Of a stretch of 56,329 bases of DNA, positions 1 through 9,843 are shown piece by piece; position 1 is the first letter of the stretch, and every line of letters starts with the position of its first letter. A program made the translations under genes and the position numbers. This DNA is from Bacillota bacterium (GTDB lineage Bacteria; Bacillota; Dethiobacteria; DTU022): positions 1 through 56,329 of the forward strand of contig JAUWPV010000010.1 of the NCBI GenBank assembly GCA_030611385.1. The letters are read 5' to 3'. The notes below the pieces were generated by a model that made no database searches, was not told the DNA's origin, and saw only the letters and a list, made by a program, of their open reading frames with translations.

Positions 1-573
1 ACCAGAGGAAGGTGTTACAATGTTGTCGGTAATATTGTAGAGGTTAAAGACCCTTATACTGCTGGACACCAGACTAATGTCTCCAAGCTGGCTTCCATGA
101 TAGCCCAAGAAATGGAGCTTCCTCAAAATAGGATTGAAGGCCTCAGGATAGCCTCTCTACTCCATGACATAGGAAAGATTGGCGTGCCAGCAGAGATCTT
201 GAATAAGTCCATTAAATTAAGTGAAATAGAGTTCAGTTTAATTAAGGAACATTCCCAGATCGGGTATGATATCTTAAAATCAATAATATTTTCCTGGCCG
301 ATTGCCAAGATTGTCCTCCAACACCACGAAAGACTAAATGGTTCAGGCTATCCCCCGGGACTTAAAGGTGAGGATATTCTTCTGGCAGCAAAAATAATCG
401 GAGTAGCTGATGTAGTGGAGGCGATGTCTTCTCACCGGCCCTACCGCCCTGCTCTCGGTATCGATAAAGCCTTAGAAGAAATTTCAAACAACAAAGGCAT
501 TCTATACGACCCGGAGGTAGTAGATATCTGCGTTAAATTATTTAAAGAAAATTTTTTTAAGTATGAATCATAG
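1..573 (+). CDS. HD-GYP domain protein, 3' part (c-di-GMP phosphodiesterase-like)
   Basis: The reading frame is open from base 1, so the gene begins outside the window; the first ATG at 97 is internal. The visible 190 residues are an HD-GYP domain: DPYTAGHQ helix at the start, the metal-binding HD in LLHDIGKIGVP, then HHERLNGSGYP, which carries the HH and GYP signatures, and the usual VADVVEAMSSHRPYRP segment. HD-GYP proteins hydrolyse cyclic di-GMP in the cytoplasm. The N-terminal sensory part is not visible. No operon partner is seen downstream; the next gene starts about 140 bases later. Confidence 0.93.
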   Translation, partial: TRGRCYNVVGNIVEVKDPYTAGHQTNVSKLASMIAQEMELPQNRIEGLRIASLLHDIGKIGVPAEILNKSIKLSEIEFSLIKEHSQIGYDILKSIIFSWPIAKIVLQHHERLNGSGYPPGLKGEDILLAAKIIGVADVVEAMSSHRPYRPALGIDKALEEISNNKGILYDPEVVDICVKLFKENFFKYES

Positions 574-710
574 AGACACAACCGGCCGTGCTGTAAATGT
601 CAAATGAGTAGGCCTAACCCCGCATTACAGCACTGTTGTTATAGTTTTAAATTGTTATTGATCCCGACAGTAATTCAGCAAGTAAATACTGAGGAGCGTG
701 GTGAGTACAG

Positions 711-2276
711 ATGCAGATATTTCACGGTGACATCGTGACCTGTGACCAGAACGGCTCTGTCTTTAAATGCCTGGTGGAAGAGGAAGGAAAAATAATCTTT
801 GTCGGCGATGAACTGCCGGCAGTTTATGCAGATTGCTCCGAGATCGTCGAGCTGGGTCCAAACGCATTGCTACCAGCCTTCGGCGACGGGCATATCCATT
901 TTTCAAGCTGGGCTCTTTTTAATTCAACCTTTGATGTGCGATCTGCCACCACCATTGCTGAAATTAAACCTATTATTAAAAGTTATGCTGACAGCGATCC
1001 GAAAGCCAAAGTAATCTTCGGGTTTGGACATTCCAGGCATATTCTTTCTGAAAAGCGGTTGATTACCCGTACTGAACTCGATGAAGCAAGTAAAGACCGC
1101 CCCGTTTATCTGGTTTGTTACGATGGCCATTCTGCCGTGGCCAATTCCGCGGCCATTGGTCTGCTTTCTCCTAAAATCCGCGCTCTGCGTGGGTTCGACC
1201 TGGAATCAGGACAACTATTTCATGAAGCTTTTCTGGAAGCGACCGATCTTATCTCTGGCCGAATACCGCCACTAAAGCTTATGTCATTTATAGCCAAAGG
1301 AATCGATACACTCGCCGAATACGGCATCGGCCTGGTCCATACCGTTGAAGGAGTCGGCTTCCCCCGTGATCTGGATGTTGACCTGGTCCGCTTTGTGGCT
1401 AGAAGTGCGCAGATTCAATTCCGCATTTACTTCCAGACCATGGAAGTTAATAAAGTCCTTAAGCGCAAGCTACCCCGTATCGGTGGCTGTTTTGCCTGTG
1501 CCCTCGATGGATGTTTCGGAGTAAAAGATGCCGCTCTTCTGGACCCTTATTCAGATGATAGCCAAAATAAGGGTATCCTCTACTACAGCGATGAGGCAGT
1601 TATGGATTTTGTGACAAAGGCCAATCAGGCCGGTCTGCAGGTTCAGCTGCACTGTATCGGCGATGCTGCTGTTGTTCAGGCAGTGAAAGCGATCAAAGCC
1701 GCTTTAGAGGACTATCCACGTATGGATCACCGGCACACCCTTATTCATGCCTGCCTTATTCCCGAACCGATTTTAGAAAAGATAGCTTCGCTGGGTATCG
1801 GGGTAACCCTCCAGCCGGGATTCCTTATTTCACCATTGGAACCGGCAGACTACCTTGAAAAGATCATTGGTGAACGAGCTCACCAGAGTTCGCCGATCAG
1901 GAAGATGATTGAAATGGGCATCCATGTCAGTGGAGGCTCCGACGGACCGGTAACAGTTCCGAATCCGATCGAGGGAATCTACGGAGCCTGTAACCACCAC
2001 GATCCAGAACAATCGGTCAGCATAGTTGATGCCCTACGGATGTACACATATAATATTGCCTGGACTTCTTTTGATGAAAAAGAGCGGGGCAGCCTTGAAA
2101 ACGGGAAGATTGCTGATATGATCATCCTCAATAAAAACCCTTTGCAGCTGGCTCCGGGTAACTTACTTGAACTCAAAGTAGAAAAGCTCTACCTTTCCGG
2201 TAAGGAGTACATAGAAGGCCGATCACTGCCCGGAATTCTGATAAACAGTTTCAAAAATCGTTCCCGGCCCGTCTAA
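711..2276 (+). CDS. Amidohydrolase family 3 protein (YtcJ-like metal-dependent hydrolase)
   Basis: A 521-residue protein with the amidohydrolase plan: a short N-terminal beta domain (about 1-55), the metal-binding HxH in GDGHIHFS near residue 60, later metal/active-site segments VQLHCIGDAAV, HRHTLIHAC and SGGSDGPV, and a C-terminal beta segment ending in GKIADMIILNKNPL. Length matches the YtcJ/amidohydrolase-3 family, whose members hydrolyse amide-type bonds but whose substrates are mostly unknown. A GAGG-like site lies upstream of the ATG at 711. It stands alone between two signalling genes. The substrate cannot be read from sequence. Confidence 0.85.
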   Translation: MQIFHGDIVTCDQNGSVFKCLVEEEGKIIFVGDELPAVYADCSEIVELGPNALLPAFGDGHIHFSSWALFNSTFDVRSATTIAEIKPIIKSYADSDPKAKVIFGFGHSRHILSEKRLITRTELDEASKDRPVYLVCYDGHSAVANSAAIGLLSPKIRALRGFDLESGQLFHEAFLEATDLISGRIPPLKLMSFIAKGIDTLAEYGIGLVHTVEGVGFPRDLDVDLVRFVARSAQIQFRIYFQTMEVNKVLKRKLPRIGGCFACALDGCFGVKDAALLDPYSDDSQNKGILYYSDEAVMDFVTKANQAGLQVQLHCIGDAAVVQAVKAIKAALEDYPRMDHRHTLIHACLIPEPILEKIASLGIGVTLQPGFLISPLEPADYLEKIIGERAHQSSPIRKMIEMGIHVSGGSDGPVTVPNPIEGIYGACNHHDPEQSVSIVDALRMYTYNIAWTSFDEKERGSLENGKIADMIILNKNPLQLAPGNLLELKVEKLYLSGKEYIEGRSLPGILINSFKNRSRPV

Positions 2277-2352
2277 AAGGGCATATAGGTTAAAGGCGAA
2301 TCGCTTATTTAACTCAAACGGTATTATCGGTTGATCACTGGAGGTTGAAGTC

Positions 2353-4742
2353 TTGGTACCTGAAAAAGAACACAATGATCATACTCCTGGAAAATTGATT
2401 CAGGACTCTTTTAATGCTATTCAAGATGGGGTCAGCGAAAATGATCGAGATTGGTACCGAACTCTTACGAAGACGTTCCGCTACTGATAACCAGGATTTC
2501 ACCAGAGGGCAAAGTGACCCATGTTAACAATGCCTCTTGTCAGGTCATTGGTAAGCCTGCAGAAGAAATTATCGGGCAGGACTTCTTCGCATTAGTTCCA
2601 TCTGAGTACCGCCAACTTATCAGAGAGGATTTATACTCTTTAACCCCGGATAGACCTCATGTCACCTATGAACACTTAAACCACTCTCGTTTGCTGAGAT
2701 GGAAAAACCGGGCTATTTTTGACGATAAAGGATACTTAAAAGAATTTTTTACCGTCGGAGAAGACATTACCGAGCAGCGCGAGGCGGAAGAGGCCATTCA
2801 ATACCAGTTTCAATTTGAAAAAGTTGTTGCTGCTATTTCGTCTTCTTTAGTTAGTATGCCTGCCGAAAAGATTGATGGTGCCATCAATGATGCCCTGAAA
2901 CTAAGCGGAGAATTATTTAATGCTGATCGCAGCTATATTTTTCGGTTTAGCGATGATGGCTTGTTTATAAACATTACCCATGAGTGGTGCGCGGAAGGAA
3001 TATCCTCACAGGTGGCCCGGAACCAGAACTTTCCGATTGTTGGCAACCCATGGTGGGCCGAACAGATAAAAAAACATGAACATGTGTATGTACCTGACGT
3101 CGAGCTTTTACCGGCGGAGGCGGAAACGGACAAAAAAGATTTCATGATTGAAGAGATAAAGTCATTGCTGACTATTCCTATGCTCAAAGACGGTAAACTA
3201 TTCGGATTTTTCGGTTTTGATGCGGTTAAAGAGAAGAAGACCTGGGCCGACCAGCAGATTGTTTTGCTCAAGGTCGTGACCGAGATCATTGCCTGGGCTA
3301 TTGTCAAGCAAGAAGCCGAAGAAGCACTGAAAGATTCGGAAAAACGCTACCGCGAAATATTGGCTACCATCGAAGAAATGTACTACGAAACAGACTTGAC
3401 GGGTGATATCGTTTTCTCTAACGACGCTGGCTTCCGTCTGTTCGGCGGTTATAGCGCTGAAGAAACAGTTGGTTCAAGTTATCATAAGTTATACAAAGAT
3501 CCTAAAGCCGCTTACAAGGCTTTCCACCGTGTATTTTTAACCGGTAAGCCGGAAAAAGGCCTGGTCTTAGAAATGATCCGTAAAGACGGTTCCACTTTTT
3601 TTGCTGAAATATCTATTACTTTAATCAAGGATAAAAAAGGTTTCATTACCGGTTTTAAGGGTATTGGTAAAGATGTTACCGAGCGTATTCAGTATGATCA
3701 GCGCCTGGAATATTTGAGCCTGCACGATCAGCTGACCGGTATTTATAACCGAGCTTATTTCGAAGCGGAACTTACCCGGTTGAACATAAGTCGGGAATAC
3801 CCGATTGCAATTATCTCTGCTGACCTTGATGGCCTGAAGCTGGTTAACGATACTAGGGGCCATGATGTTGGAGATGTGCTGCTGGTTGGTTGTGCATGGA
3901 TCTTTAAAGAGTCGTTGCGCCAGTCAGATATTCTGGCCCGGGTTGGTGGAGATGAATTTGCAATCATATTGACGCGCACGGATAAGGCAACCGGCGAAAA
4001 TATAGTTCGCCGTATTCGGAAAAACGCTGCCATCTATAATCAGGATCATCAAGATTTACCGTTGGGTATATCCATGGGGATAGCAGTAGCAGATCATGCG
4101 GAGATATCCCTTAAGGAAATTTTCAAGCGTGCTGACGATTTGATGTACAGGGATAAACTTTACAGCAGCAGTAGCAGTCGCAGTAAAATCGTCCAGAGTT
4201 TGCTGGCGGCCCTGACTGAAAGGGATTATATCACCGAAGGGCATGGCAGGCGCCTGGAAGAACTATGCCGAGAGGTAGGTAAAAAAGTTAACCTATCATC
4301 ACACCAGCTTGCCGATTTAGCTCTTTTAGCCCAGATTCATGACCTGGGCAAAGTAGGTATTCCAGATCAGATTCTCTTTAAACCGGGCCCGCTGACAGAG
4401 GAAGAGTGGGAGATCATGCGCGGACATTCTGAGAAAGGTTACCGTATTGCCGCGGCATCACCTGATCTGTCCGGGGTAGCTGATCTGATCTTGAAACACC
4501 ACGAATGCTGGGACGGTAGCGGCTATCCATTAAAACTCAGCAAAACCGAGATTCCGGTGGAATGCCGCATTCTGGCGATTGTCGATGCCTTTGATGCTAT
4601 GACTAATAAACGGCCTTATAATAAAACCAAAACGATGGAAGAAGCTGTCAAAGAGCTTGAAGATCATGCCGGCAGTCAGTTTGATCCTGAGCTGGTTCCG
4701 GTTTTTATAGCAGTCTTAAAAGAATTCAACGGACTCCCATAA
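2353..4742 (+). CDS. PAS-GAF-PAS-GGDEF-HD-GYP protein, N-terminus split by an apparent frameshift
   Basis: The continuous frame from TTG 2451 (763 codons) holds PAS (about 1-110), GAF (125-290), PAS (300-415), GGDEF (420-580) and HD-GYP (585-760). GGDEF is intact (RVGGDEFAI) with an RxxD inhibitory site (RQSD) five residues before it; HD-GYP has IHDLGKVGIP and HHECWDGSGYP. It may therefore both make and degrade c-di-GMP. TTG 2451 has no ribosome binding site and a stop lies just upstream. In the other frame, GGAGGT at 2340-2345 precedes TTG 2353 by 7 bases and encodes a PAS-like start ending DWYRTL; one missing T near 2466 would join it to YEDVPLLI. I give the restored span, about 796 residues. 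Confidence 0.85.
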
Positions 4743-4844
4743 GTTAACTTCGCGTTGGTGAAGCAGGATCGTAAGAATTAATGAAGAATGAAAAAGTATG
4801 AGCAAAGGATTAAGAATTGACATAAATTTGAGGGAGATGAGATC

Positions 4845-6002
4845 ATGGTTTCCAATCAAAAAGCTGTCATAATTTTCCTGATTGTGTTTTTCTTATCAGT
4901 ATTGTTTCTCGCCCCTGGCGCGGCGGAAGCCGCCAGGGTATCAACAGGCGACAGTTTAACTATCGGCGCGGGAGAGACAGTTGACGGTGACCTTTATCTT
5001 TTTGGCGAGACGGTCACCATCAGCGGAACAGTTCTCGGTGATGCTGTCGTTTTCGCCAATGAGGCAATCATCGACGGATCAGTTACAGGCAGCCTCCTCG
5101 TTTTTGCCCAAACAGTTAGAATATCCGGCGATGTCGGAGGCACAATCAGGGGTGGTGCCAACACGATCTCTTTCCAGGGCACATCTGGCAGAGACCTGGT
5201 GATGGGGGCAAATACGATCAGCATCACCGGTTCAATCGGCCAGGATTTCTTTGGCGCTGCCAATAGCAGCACTGTAACGGGATCAGTCGGCCGCAATATA
5301 CAGGCAGCCATGGACCGTCTGGTAATCGATGCACCGGTAGGCGGAGATATCTCCGCTGTTGTCAATGATCTAATATTTAGCTCCAGGGCGATGGTTGACG
5401 GTAAAGTCACCTATACTTCGGAAAATGAGGCAACCGTCAATAACCAGGCAGTGATTCAAGGTGTCATCAAAAGGCTGGATCCGCCAGATAAAGCAGTATT
5501 TGTTTCGCCGACCCGCAGCGCCTGGAGTTTTATCCGACCTGTTCTTTCACTTCTTGCCGTAGCGCTGTTGTTGGCGCTGCTATTTCCCGGACTCACCGGC
5601 GGCACAGCCCGGACCATCAAAGAGCGGCCTGGTCTTAGTATTGGCTCTGGCGCCCTAATTGTTTTCGTTGCACCTATTGCAGCCCTGATCCTGCTGATCA
5701 CGGTGATCGGTATACCAATCAGCGTGCTGTCGATGCTGCTCTATATTGTTTTAATCTACCTGACCCGGGTCTTTGCCGGCTACTTTCTGGTTTTGATGGC
5801 CCTTGAGCGTTTCAATAAACGGCTGCACCCGGTATGGACCACCCTGATCGGTGTCCTGGTCCTGGCCCTGCTGATCAAGATTCCCTACATCGGCTGGCTG
5901 ATTCACCTGGCGGCTGTCCTCTTCGCAGCCGGGGCGTTTATCCTCTATCTGACCGGTAAGAAAGAAGAAATCGTTGCTGTAGCAGATCCGATTTCAGAGT
6001 AA
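4845..6002 (+). CDS. Bactofilin-like polymer-forming protein with signal sequence and C-terminal membrane domain
   Basis: A 385-residue protein. Residues 1-30 form a signal peptide or anchor ending in an AAEAA-type site. Residues about 35-200 are a run of short G/D/I-rich strands such as GETVDGDLYLFGETV and ISGTVLGDAVVF, the pattern of a right-handed beta-helix as in bactofilin/polymer-forming cytoskeletal proteins. Residues about 225-370 hold four to five hydrophobic segments with a short basic tail. A GGGAGATGAG site lies before the ATG. The repeat-then-membrane layout suggests an extracytoplasmic or envelope-associated scaffold; the exact role is unknown. No obvious operon partner. Confidence 0.78.
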   Translation: MVSNQKAVIIFLIVFFLSVLFLAPGAAEAARVSTGDSLTIGAGETVDGDLYLFGETVTISGTVLGDAVVFANEAIIDGSVTGSLLVFAQTVRISGDVGGTIRGGANTISFQGTSGRDLVMGANTISITGSIGQDFFGAANSSTVTGSVGRNIQAAMDRLVIDAPVGGDISAVVNDLIFSSRAMVDGKVTYTSENEATVNNQAVIQGVIKRLDPPDKAVFVSPTRSAWSFIRPVLSLLAVALLLALLFPGLTGGTARTIKERPGLSIGSGALIVFVAPIAALILLITVIGIPISVLSMLLYIVLIYLTRVFAGYFLVLMALERFNKRLHPVWTTLIGVLVLALLIKIPYIGWLIHLAAVLFAAGAFILYLTGKKEEIVAVADPISE

Positions 6003-6049
6003 CTCCGGTAACAGGAGAACTTATCACTTCAAAAAGACTTGAGGAGGAG

Positions 6050-6222
6050 ATCACAGTGCCTGGTAAACCAGGCCGGTACCATCAGTGAAATGCCAACGAC
6101 TCTGTTGCCGATTATCTGATCATGGAAGACTGAAACCCCATGTTCATCGCAGAAGCTATTGGATGAACTCAATGTGATCGATCGCTTTGAACAGCCAGGG
6201 CGTAAGCACCGCATCGGCGCAT
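6050..6222 (+). pseudogene. Possible gene remnant with broken frames
   Basis: After a GGAGGAG site, GTG opens a frame that stops after ten codons. Coding-like stretches then appear in different frames: NANDSVADYLIMED, followed by SQKLLDELNVIDRFEQPG and a stop at about 6220. The jumps between frames suggest a decayed short gene, but I recognise no family and chance is possible. The stretch between the bactofilin-like gene and the thiolase holds otherwise only the promoter at 6314 and the thiolase leader. Confidence 0.25.
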
Positions 6223-6313
6223 AAATATTGCTATAATCCATTCACTAAGCAAATCACATCGATTAGCCCGATCATTCTTGTCCAGATGAGGTTTATCTTT
6301 CGAAATGAGGTGA

Positions 6314-6342
6314 TTGAGCTTAGTTATTGTTCTATCTATAAT
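6314..6342 (+). promoter_or_regulatory. Sigma-A-type promoter for the thiolase operon
   Basis: TTGAGC at 6314-6319 and a perfect TATAAT at 6337-6342 are 17 bases apart, the optimal spacing. Transcription would start near 6349, giving an untranslated leader of roughly 100 bases before the thiolase ATG at 6453. Confidence 0.7.
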
Positions 6343-6411
6343 TCAGGGCAGTTATATTTGGGAATGCCTTGCCGTAATATAAGGTTGGATCAATGTGCGG
6401 GATCATACTAC

Positions 6412-6452
6412 AAGGAGGGTTGTTTCGGAAAATATTTCTTTCCGAAAAAATT
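6412..6452 (+). promoter_or_regulatory. Distant Shine-Dalgarno plus hairpin before the thiolase start
   Basis: AAGGAGGG at 6412-6419 is 33 bases from the ATG at 6453, too far for normal initiation. Between them lies a perfect 9-bp hairpin: arm TTTCGGAAA at 6423-6431, loop of 7, arm TTTCCGAAA at 6439-6447. Folding it leaves 3 + 5 = 8 unpaired bases between the Shine-Dalgarno sequence and the ATG, the usual spacing. Confidence 0.6.
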
Positions 6453-7634
6453 ATGGGTAAACCGGTTATTGTAAGTGCAGTTCGAACTATAGGAGGCAGG
6501 TATGGAGGGGGTTTAAGCGGCTTAAGTGCACCGGAATTAGGCGCGGCAGTAGTGAAAGAAGCAGCTAAAAGAGCACGACTTTCTGGTGAGGAAGTAGACG
6601 AATTGGTGTTTGGCTGTGGTTGGCAAGCCGGCATAGGACCCAATGTGGCCAGGGTGGCATCAGTTAACGGTGGGCTTCCAGTGGAAGTGCCTGCTTATAC
6701 GATTAATATACGCTGTGCGTCAAGCCTTCAGGCGACAATCCAGGGCGCCAGAGCGATTATATGTGGAGATGCTCATGTGGTTGTTGTCGGTGGAACGGAA
6801 TCGGCTTCAAATGTTCCTTATTTAATGGACAAAGCGCGCTGGGGGGCTCGTATGGGCGACATGACCGCCTATGACGGCCTGCATAAAGATGGATTTATGT
6901 GCCCGTTGGCTGGCATGTTGATGGGTAACACGGCAGAACTTCTTGCGGAGAAATACGGGATCGACCGGAAGGAGCAAGATCAGTTTGCCCTGGAAAGCCA
7001 TCAAAAAGCAGCAAAGGCGATAAACGAAGGCAAATTTAAGGAAGAAGTTTTGCCGATAGAAGTTGTTCAGAAGAAAGAAACTGTACTAGTTAGTGAAGAA
7101 GAAATCCCTCGTACAGATGCTTCGGTGGAAATGTTGAGCAATCTTAAGCCGATTTTTAAAAAGGACGGCACCGTAACAGCAGGAAACAGCTGTGCATTAT
7201 GCGATAGTGCATCAGCAATGGTCATTATGTCCGCAGAAAAAGCCAGTGAACTGGGCTTAGAGCCGATGGCTGCAATAAGCGGCTATGCATCTGCCGGCGT
7301 AGATCCAAAATATATGGGGATAGGTCCGGTAGCGGCTGTGCCTCTTGCCCTGGCAAAAGCTGGTCTAAAGCTCGATGACATTGATTTGATCGAACTGAAT
7401 GAAGCTTTTGCCGTTCAGTACCTTGCTGTTGAAAGAGAGATGAAATGGAATCGGGACAAAGTGAATGTCTATGGCGGGGCTATCGCCCTGGGCCATCCGG
7501 TGGGAGCCACTGGCACCAAAATTTTAACAACACTACTTTACGCATTGAAAAACAATGATAAGACATTGGGCATGGTCAGTGCATGTGTAGGCGGCGGTCA
7601 GGGCCTGGCCATTATCGTGGAAAGGCTCAAGTAA
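6453..7634 (+). CDS. Thiolase (acetyl-CoA acetyltransferase)
   Basis: A 393-residue thiolase that condenses or cleaves acetyl-CoA/acetoacetyl-CoA. Active-site features are all present: nucleophile Cys in [10 protein letters not shown] near residue 88, NEAFAVQ, the [14 protein letters not shown] histidine loop, and the C-terminal CVGGGQG cysteine. I start at ATG 6453 because [12 protein letters not shown] is the family N-terminus; an in-frame ATG at 6393 adds 20 residues without similarity. It is the first gene of the run with hbd-like, acyl-CoA dehydrogenase and hydratase genes, so its role is the last step of crotonyl-CoA oxidation to acetyl-CoA, or the reverse in butyrate formation. Confidence 0.93.
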   Translation: MGKPVIVSAVRTIGGRYGGGLSGLSAPELGAAVVKEAAKRARLSGEEVDELVFGCGWQAGIGPNVARVASVNGGLPVEVPAYTINIRCASSLQATIQGARAIICGDAHVVVVGGTESASNVPYLMDKARWGARMGDMTAYDGLHKDGFMCPLAGMLMGNTAELLAEKYGIDRKEQDQFALESHQKAAKAINEGKFKEEVLPIEVVQKKETVLVSEEEIPRTDASVEMLSNLKPIFKKDGTVTAGNSCALCDSASAMVIMSAEKASELGLEPMAAISGYASAGVDPKYMGIGPVAAVPLALAKAGLKLDDIDLIELNEAFAVQYLAVEREMKWNRDKVNVYGGAIALGHPVGATGTKILTTLLYALKNNDKTLGMVSACVGGGQGLAIIVERLK

Positions 7635-7671
7635 ATATTTAGTATCGAATATTTGACAGGAGGATGTAAGC

Positions 7672-8556
7672 GTGACAATTAAGAAAGGATTCGTTTTGGG
7701 TGCCGGAATTATGGGCTCCGGGATTGCCCAGTTGATGGCTCAAAAAGGTATAGAGGTCACCCTGGTCGATATGGATGAAGCGATCGTCAAGCGTAGTCTG
7801 GCCGGTATTGAGAAAGGGCTGCAGAAAAGGGTAGAGAAAGGCAAGATGACTGATAATGAGGTTAAAGACATCTCAAGCCGAATTACAACTTCCACTAAAA
7901 TGGAAGAAGCTAAGGATGCAGATTTCATTATTGAAGCTATTGTCGAAAACGTTGAAATCAAGCAGAAAGTATTTGCCAAAATGGAAAAGATCACCACGCC
8001 TGATGCGGTTTTGGCGACGAATACAACGGCCTGCTCTATTTCTGAAATAGCCTCCGCTGTTTCCAACCCGAACAGGGTGGTAGGCATGCACTTCTTCAAC
8101 CCCGCCGTGGTCATGAAACTTGTTGAAATCATGCCCGGTGTGTCCACAGACCCTGCGATTGTAGAAAAAACACGGGCCTTGGCTGTATTCCTCGGCAAAG
8201 AACCGGTTGTAACAGCCAAGGAAGGCATTGCCGGTATTGCCAGCCGTGTCTTGGCGGCCCAGTTGAACGAGGCGGTCTGGGTTCTCGATGAAGGCATCGG
8301 CACGGTTGAAGATATCGATAAAGCAATGAAACTGGGTGCCAATCAACCAATGGGACCACTGGAATTAATCGATCTGATCGGCATTGATACTCACCTGGCT
8401 AAAACCAGGACTCTCTACGAAAAATTTGGTGATCCGCGTTACCGCCCCTGCTACCTGCTTGAGAAAATGGTTCATGCAGGATACCTGGGACGTAAGACCA
8501 AAAAGGGTTTTTATGATTATAAGCAGGATCCCCCTGCTCCAATGAAGTTAAATTAA
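7672..8556 (+). CDS. hbd: 3-hydroxybutyryl-CoA dehydrogenase
   Basis: A 294-residue NAD(P)-dependent 3-hydroxyacyl-CoA dehydrogenase. The Rossmann loop GAGIMGSGIA is at residues 10-19, the acidic end of the second strand at DMDE, and the family signature GMHFFNPA with the catalytic histidine near residue 142; the C-terminal half has GPLELIDLIGID. GTG 7672 follows AGGAGGATG at ideal spacing. It lies 37 bases after the thiolase and just before an acyl-CoA dehydrogenase, the usual clostridial C4 set. It interconverts acetoacetyl-CoA and 3-hydroxybutyryl-CoA. Confidence 0.94.
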   Translation: MTIKKGFVLGAGIMGSGIAQLMAQKGIEVTLVDMDEAIVKRSLAGIEKGLQKRVEKGKMTDNEVKDISSRITTSTKMEEAKDADFIIEAIVENVEIKQKVFAKMEKITTPDAVLATNTTACSISEIASAVSNPNRVVGMHFFNPAVVMKLVEIMPGVSTDPAIVEKTRALAVFLGKEPVVTAKEGIAGIASRVLAAQLNEAVWVLDEGIGTVEDIDKAMKLGANQPMGPLELIDLIGIDTHLAKTRTLYEKFGDPRYRPCYLLEKMVHAGYLGRKTKKGFYDYKQDPPAPMKLN

Positions 8557-8600
8557 TGAACAATAGCCTGTTAAGAGGCTAAAATAAGGAGGTGTCGTTC

Positions 8601-9755
8601 TTGAATTTTGATTTAACACCGGAACAAGAACAGGTACAGAAAATGGTGCGAAGCTTTGTTGCCAAGGAAATTACTCCCAACGCCGGCCAATGGGATAAAG
8701 AAGCAAGGTTTCCAACCGACGTGTGGAAAAAAATGGGCGATTTAGGGATTACAGGTACATCGATCCCGGAAGAATACGATGGAAGCGGGATGGACTTCAT
8801 TACCCACGCTATCGTGGCCGAGGAACTTGGTTACGGCTGCAGTTCGATTAGGGGCACATATTCAGTCCAGGTTTCGCTTTGCGCAAAAACAATTCTTGCT
8901 TATGGAACCGAAGAGCAGAAGCAGAAATATGTTCCCAAGATGGCAATGGGAGAACTGGTTGGCTGTTACGGCCTTACTGAAGCGGATTCTGGCAGTGATG
9001 CTGCCAGCATGAAATGTACCGCTGAAGATAAAGGTGACCACTATGTCTTAAACGGCGGCAAGATGTGGATTACTAACGGTGGTATTGCTGATGTTGCGCT
9101 GGTGTTTGCAAAAACAGACAAGGATGCCGGGGCCAGGGGCATTACAGCTTTTCTGGTTGACAAAGATACGCCCGGCTACTCTACCTGTGATATTCATGAC
9201 AAGTTAGGGCTGCGTGCTTCCAATACCGCGGAACTTATCTTCGACAATGCCGAGGTTGGTAAGGAGAGTGTTCTCGGTGCAGTCGGAAAAGGTTTCAAGG
9301 TTGCTCTTGCTGCTCTCGATAATGCCCGCTTCACAGTATCGGCAGGCTGCGTTGGCGCTGCTCAATCGGCGTTTGATACGTCTAAAGCGTATGCAAAGGA
9401 AAGGATCCAGTTCGGCAAGCCGATCGCCGGCCATCAACTGGTACAGCAGTTGATTGCGAACATGCTTTTGGACATCGAATGCGGCAGATTGCTAGTTTAT
9501 CGTGCCGGTCACTTGAAGAACAAAAAGGTTCCCAACACCCGTGAGACATCACTAGCCAAGTATTTCTGCAGTGAAATGGTTAACCGGGTGGCATACAATG
9601 CTATTCAGGTCCTCGGCGGGTACGGTTTTTCTGCAGAATATCCACTCGAAAGGATCTACCGTGACGCCCGGGTGAATACGCTATATGAGGGGACTTCCCA
9701 GATACAACAGCTTATTCTGGGTAACATAGAGCTTGGGATTCCCGCATTTGTTTAA
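8601..9755 (+). CDS. Short-chain acyl-CoA dehydrogenase (butyryl-CoA dehydrogenase type)
   Basis: About 384 residues with the full acyl-CoA dehydrogenase fold: N-terminal helices, the flavin-contacting YGLTEADSGSDAASM near residue 125-140, WITNGG, and the C-terminal RIYRDARVNTLYEGTSQIQ, whose glutamate in YEGTSQ is the catalytic base. I choose TTG 8601 because AAGGAGGTG at 8586-8594 gives about 8 bases of spacing and MNFDLTPEQEQ is the usual start; the in-frame GTG 8592 overlaps that site. It interconverts butyryl-CoA and crotonyl-CoA. No etfAB genes are next to it, so its electron carrier must be encoded elsewhere. Confidence 0.93.
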   Translation: MNFDLTPEQEQVQKMVRSFVAKEITPNAGQWDKEARFPTDVWKKMGDLGITGTSIPEEYDGSGMDFITHAIVAEELGYGCSSIRGTYSVQVSLCAKTILAYGTEEQKQKYVPKMAMGELVGCYGLTEADSGSDAASMKCTAEDKGDHYVLNGGKMWITNGGIADVALVFAKTDKDAGARGITAFLVDKDTPGYSTCDIHDKLGLRASNTAELIFDNAEVGKESVLGAVGKGFKVALAALDNARFTVSAGCVGAAQSAFDTSKAYAKERIQFGKPIAGHQLVQQLIANMLLDIECGRLLVYRAGHLKNKKVPNTRETSLAKYFCSEMVNRVAYNAIQVLGGYGFSAEYPLERIYRDARVNTLYEGTSQIQQLILGNIELGIPAFV

Positions 9756-9843
9756 CAGATATTTTCTTAGATTAAATGAAAGATAAGTGAAAGAAGAGAC
9801 TATCTTCTTCTTTCACTTAAATAAAATATTTGGAGTGGCAAAA

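Noticed and set aside
4994-5410. 138-codon antisense frame inside the bactofilin-like gene
   Set aside because: It mirrors the repetitive beta-helix coding sequence and resembles no protein family.
6050-6222. Transposase remnant
   Set aside because: Coding-like pieces occur in several frames, but I could not match them to a transposase family, so I list only an unknown remnant.
7740-8346. Long antisense open frames inside hbd (157 and 200 codons)
   Set aside because: They are shadows of the hbd codon pattern, without ribosome sites or family likeness.
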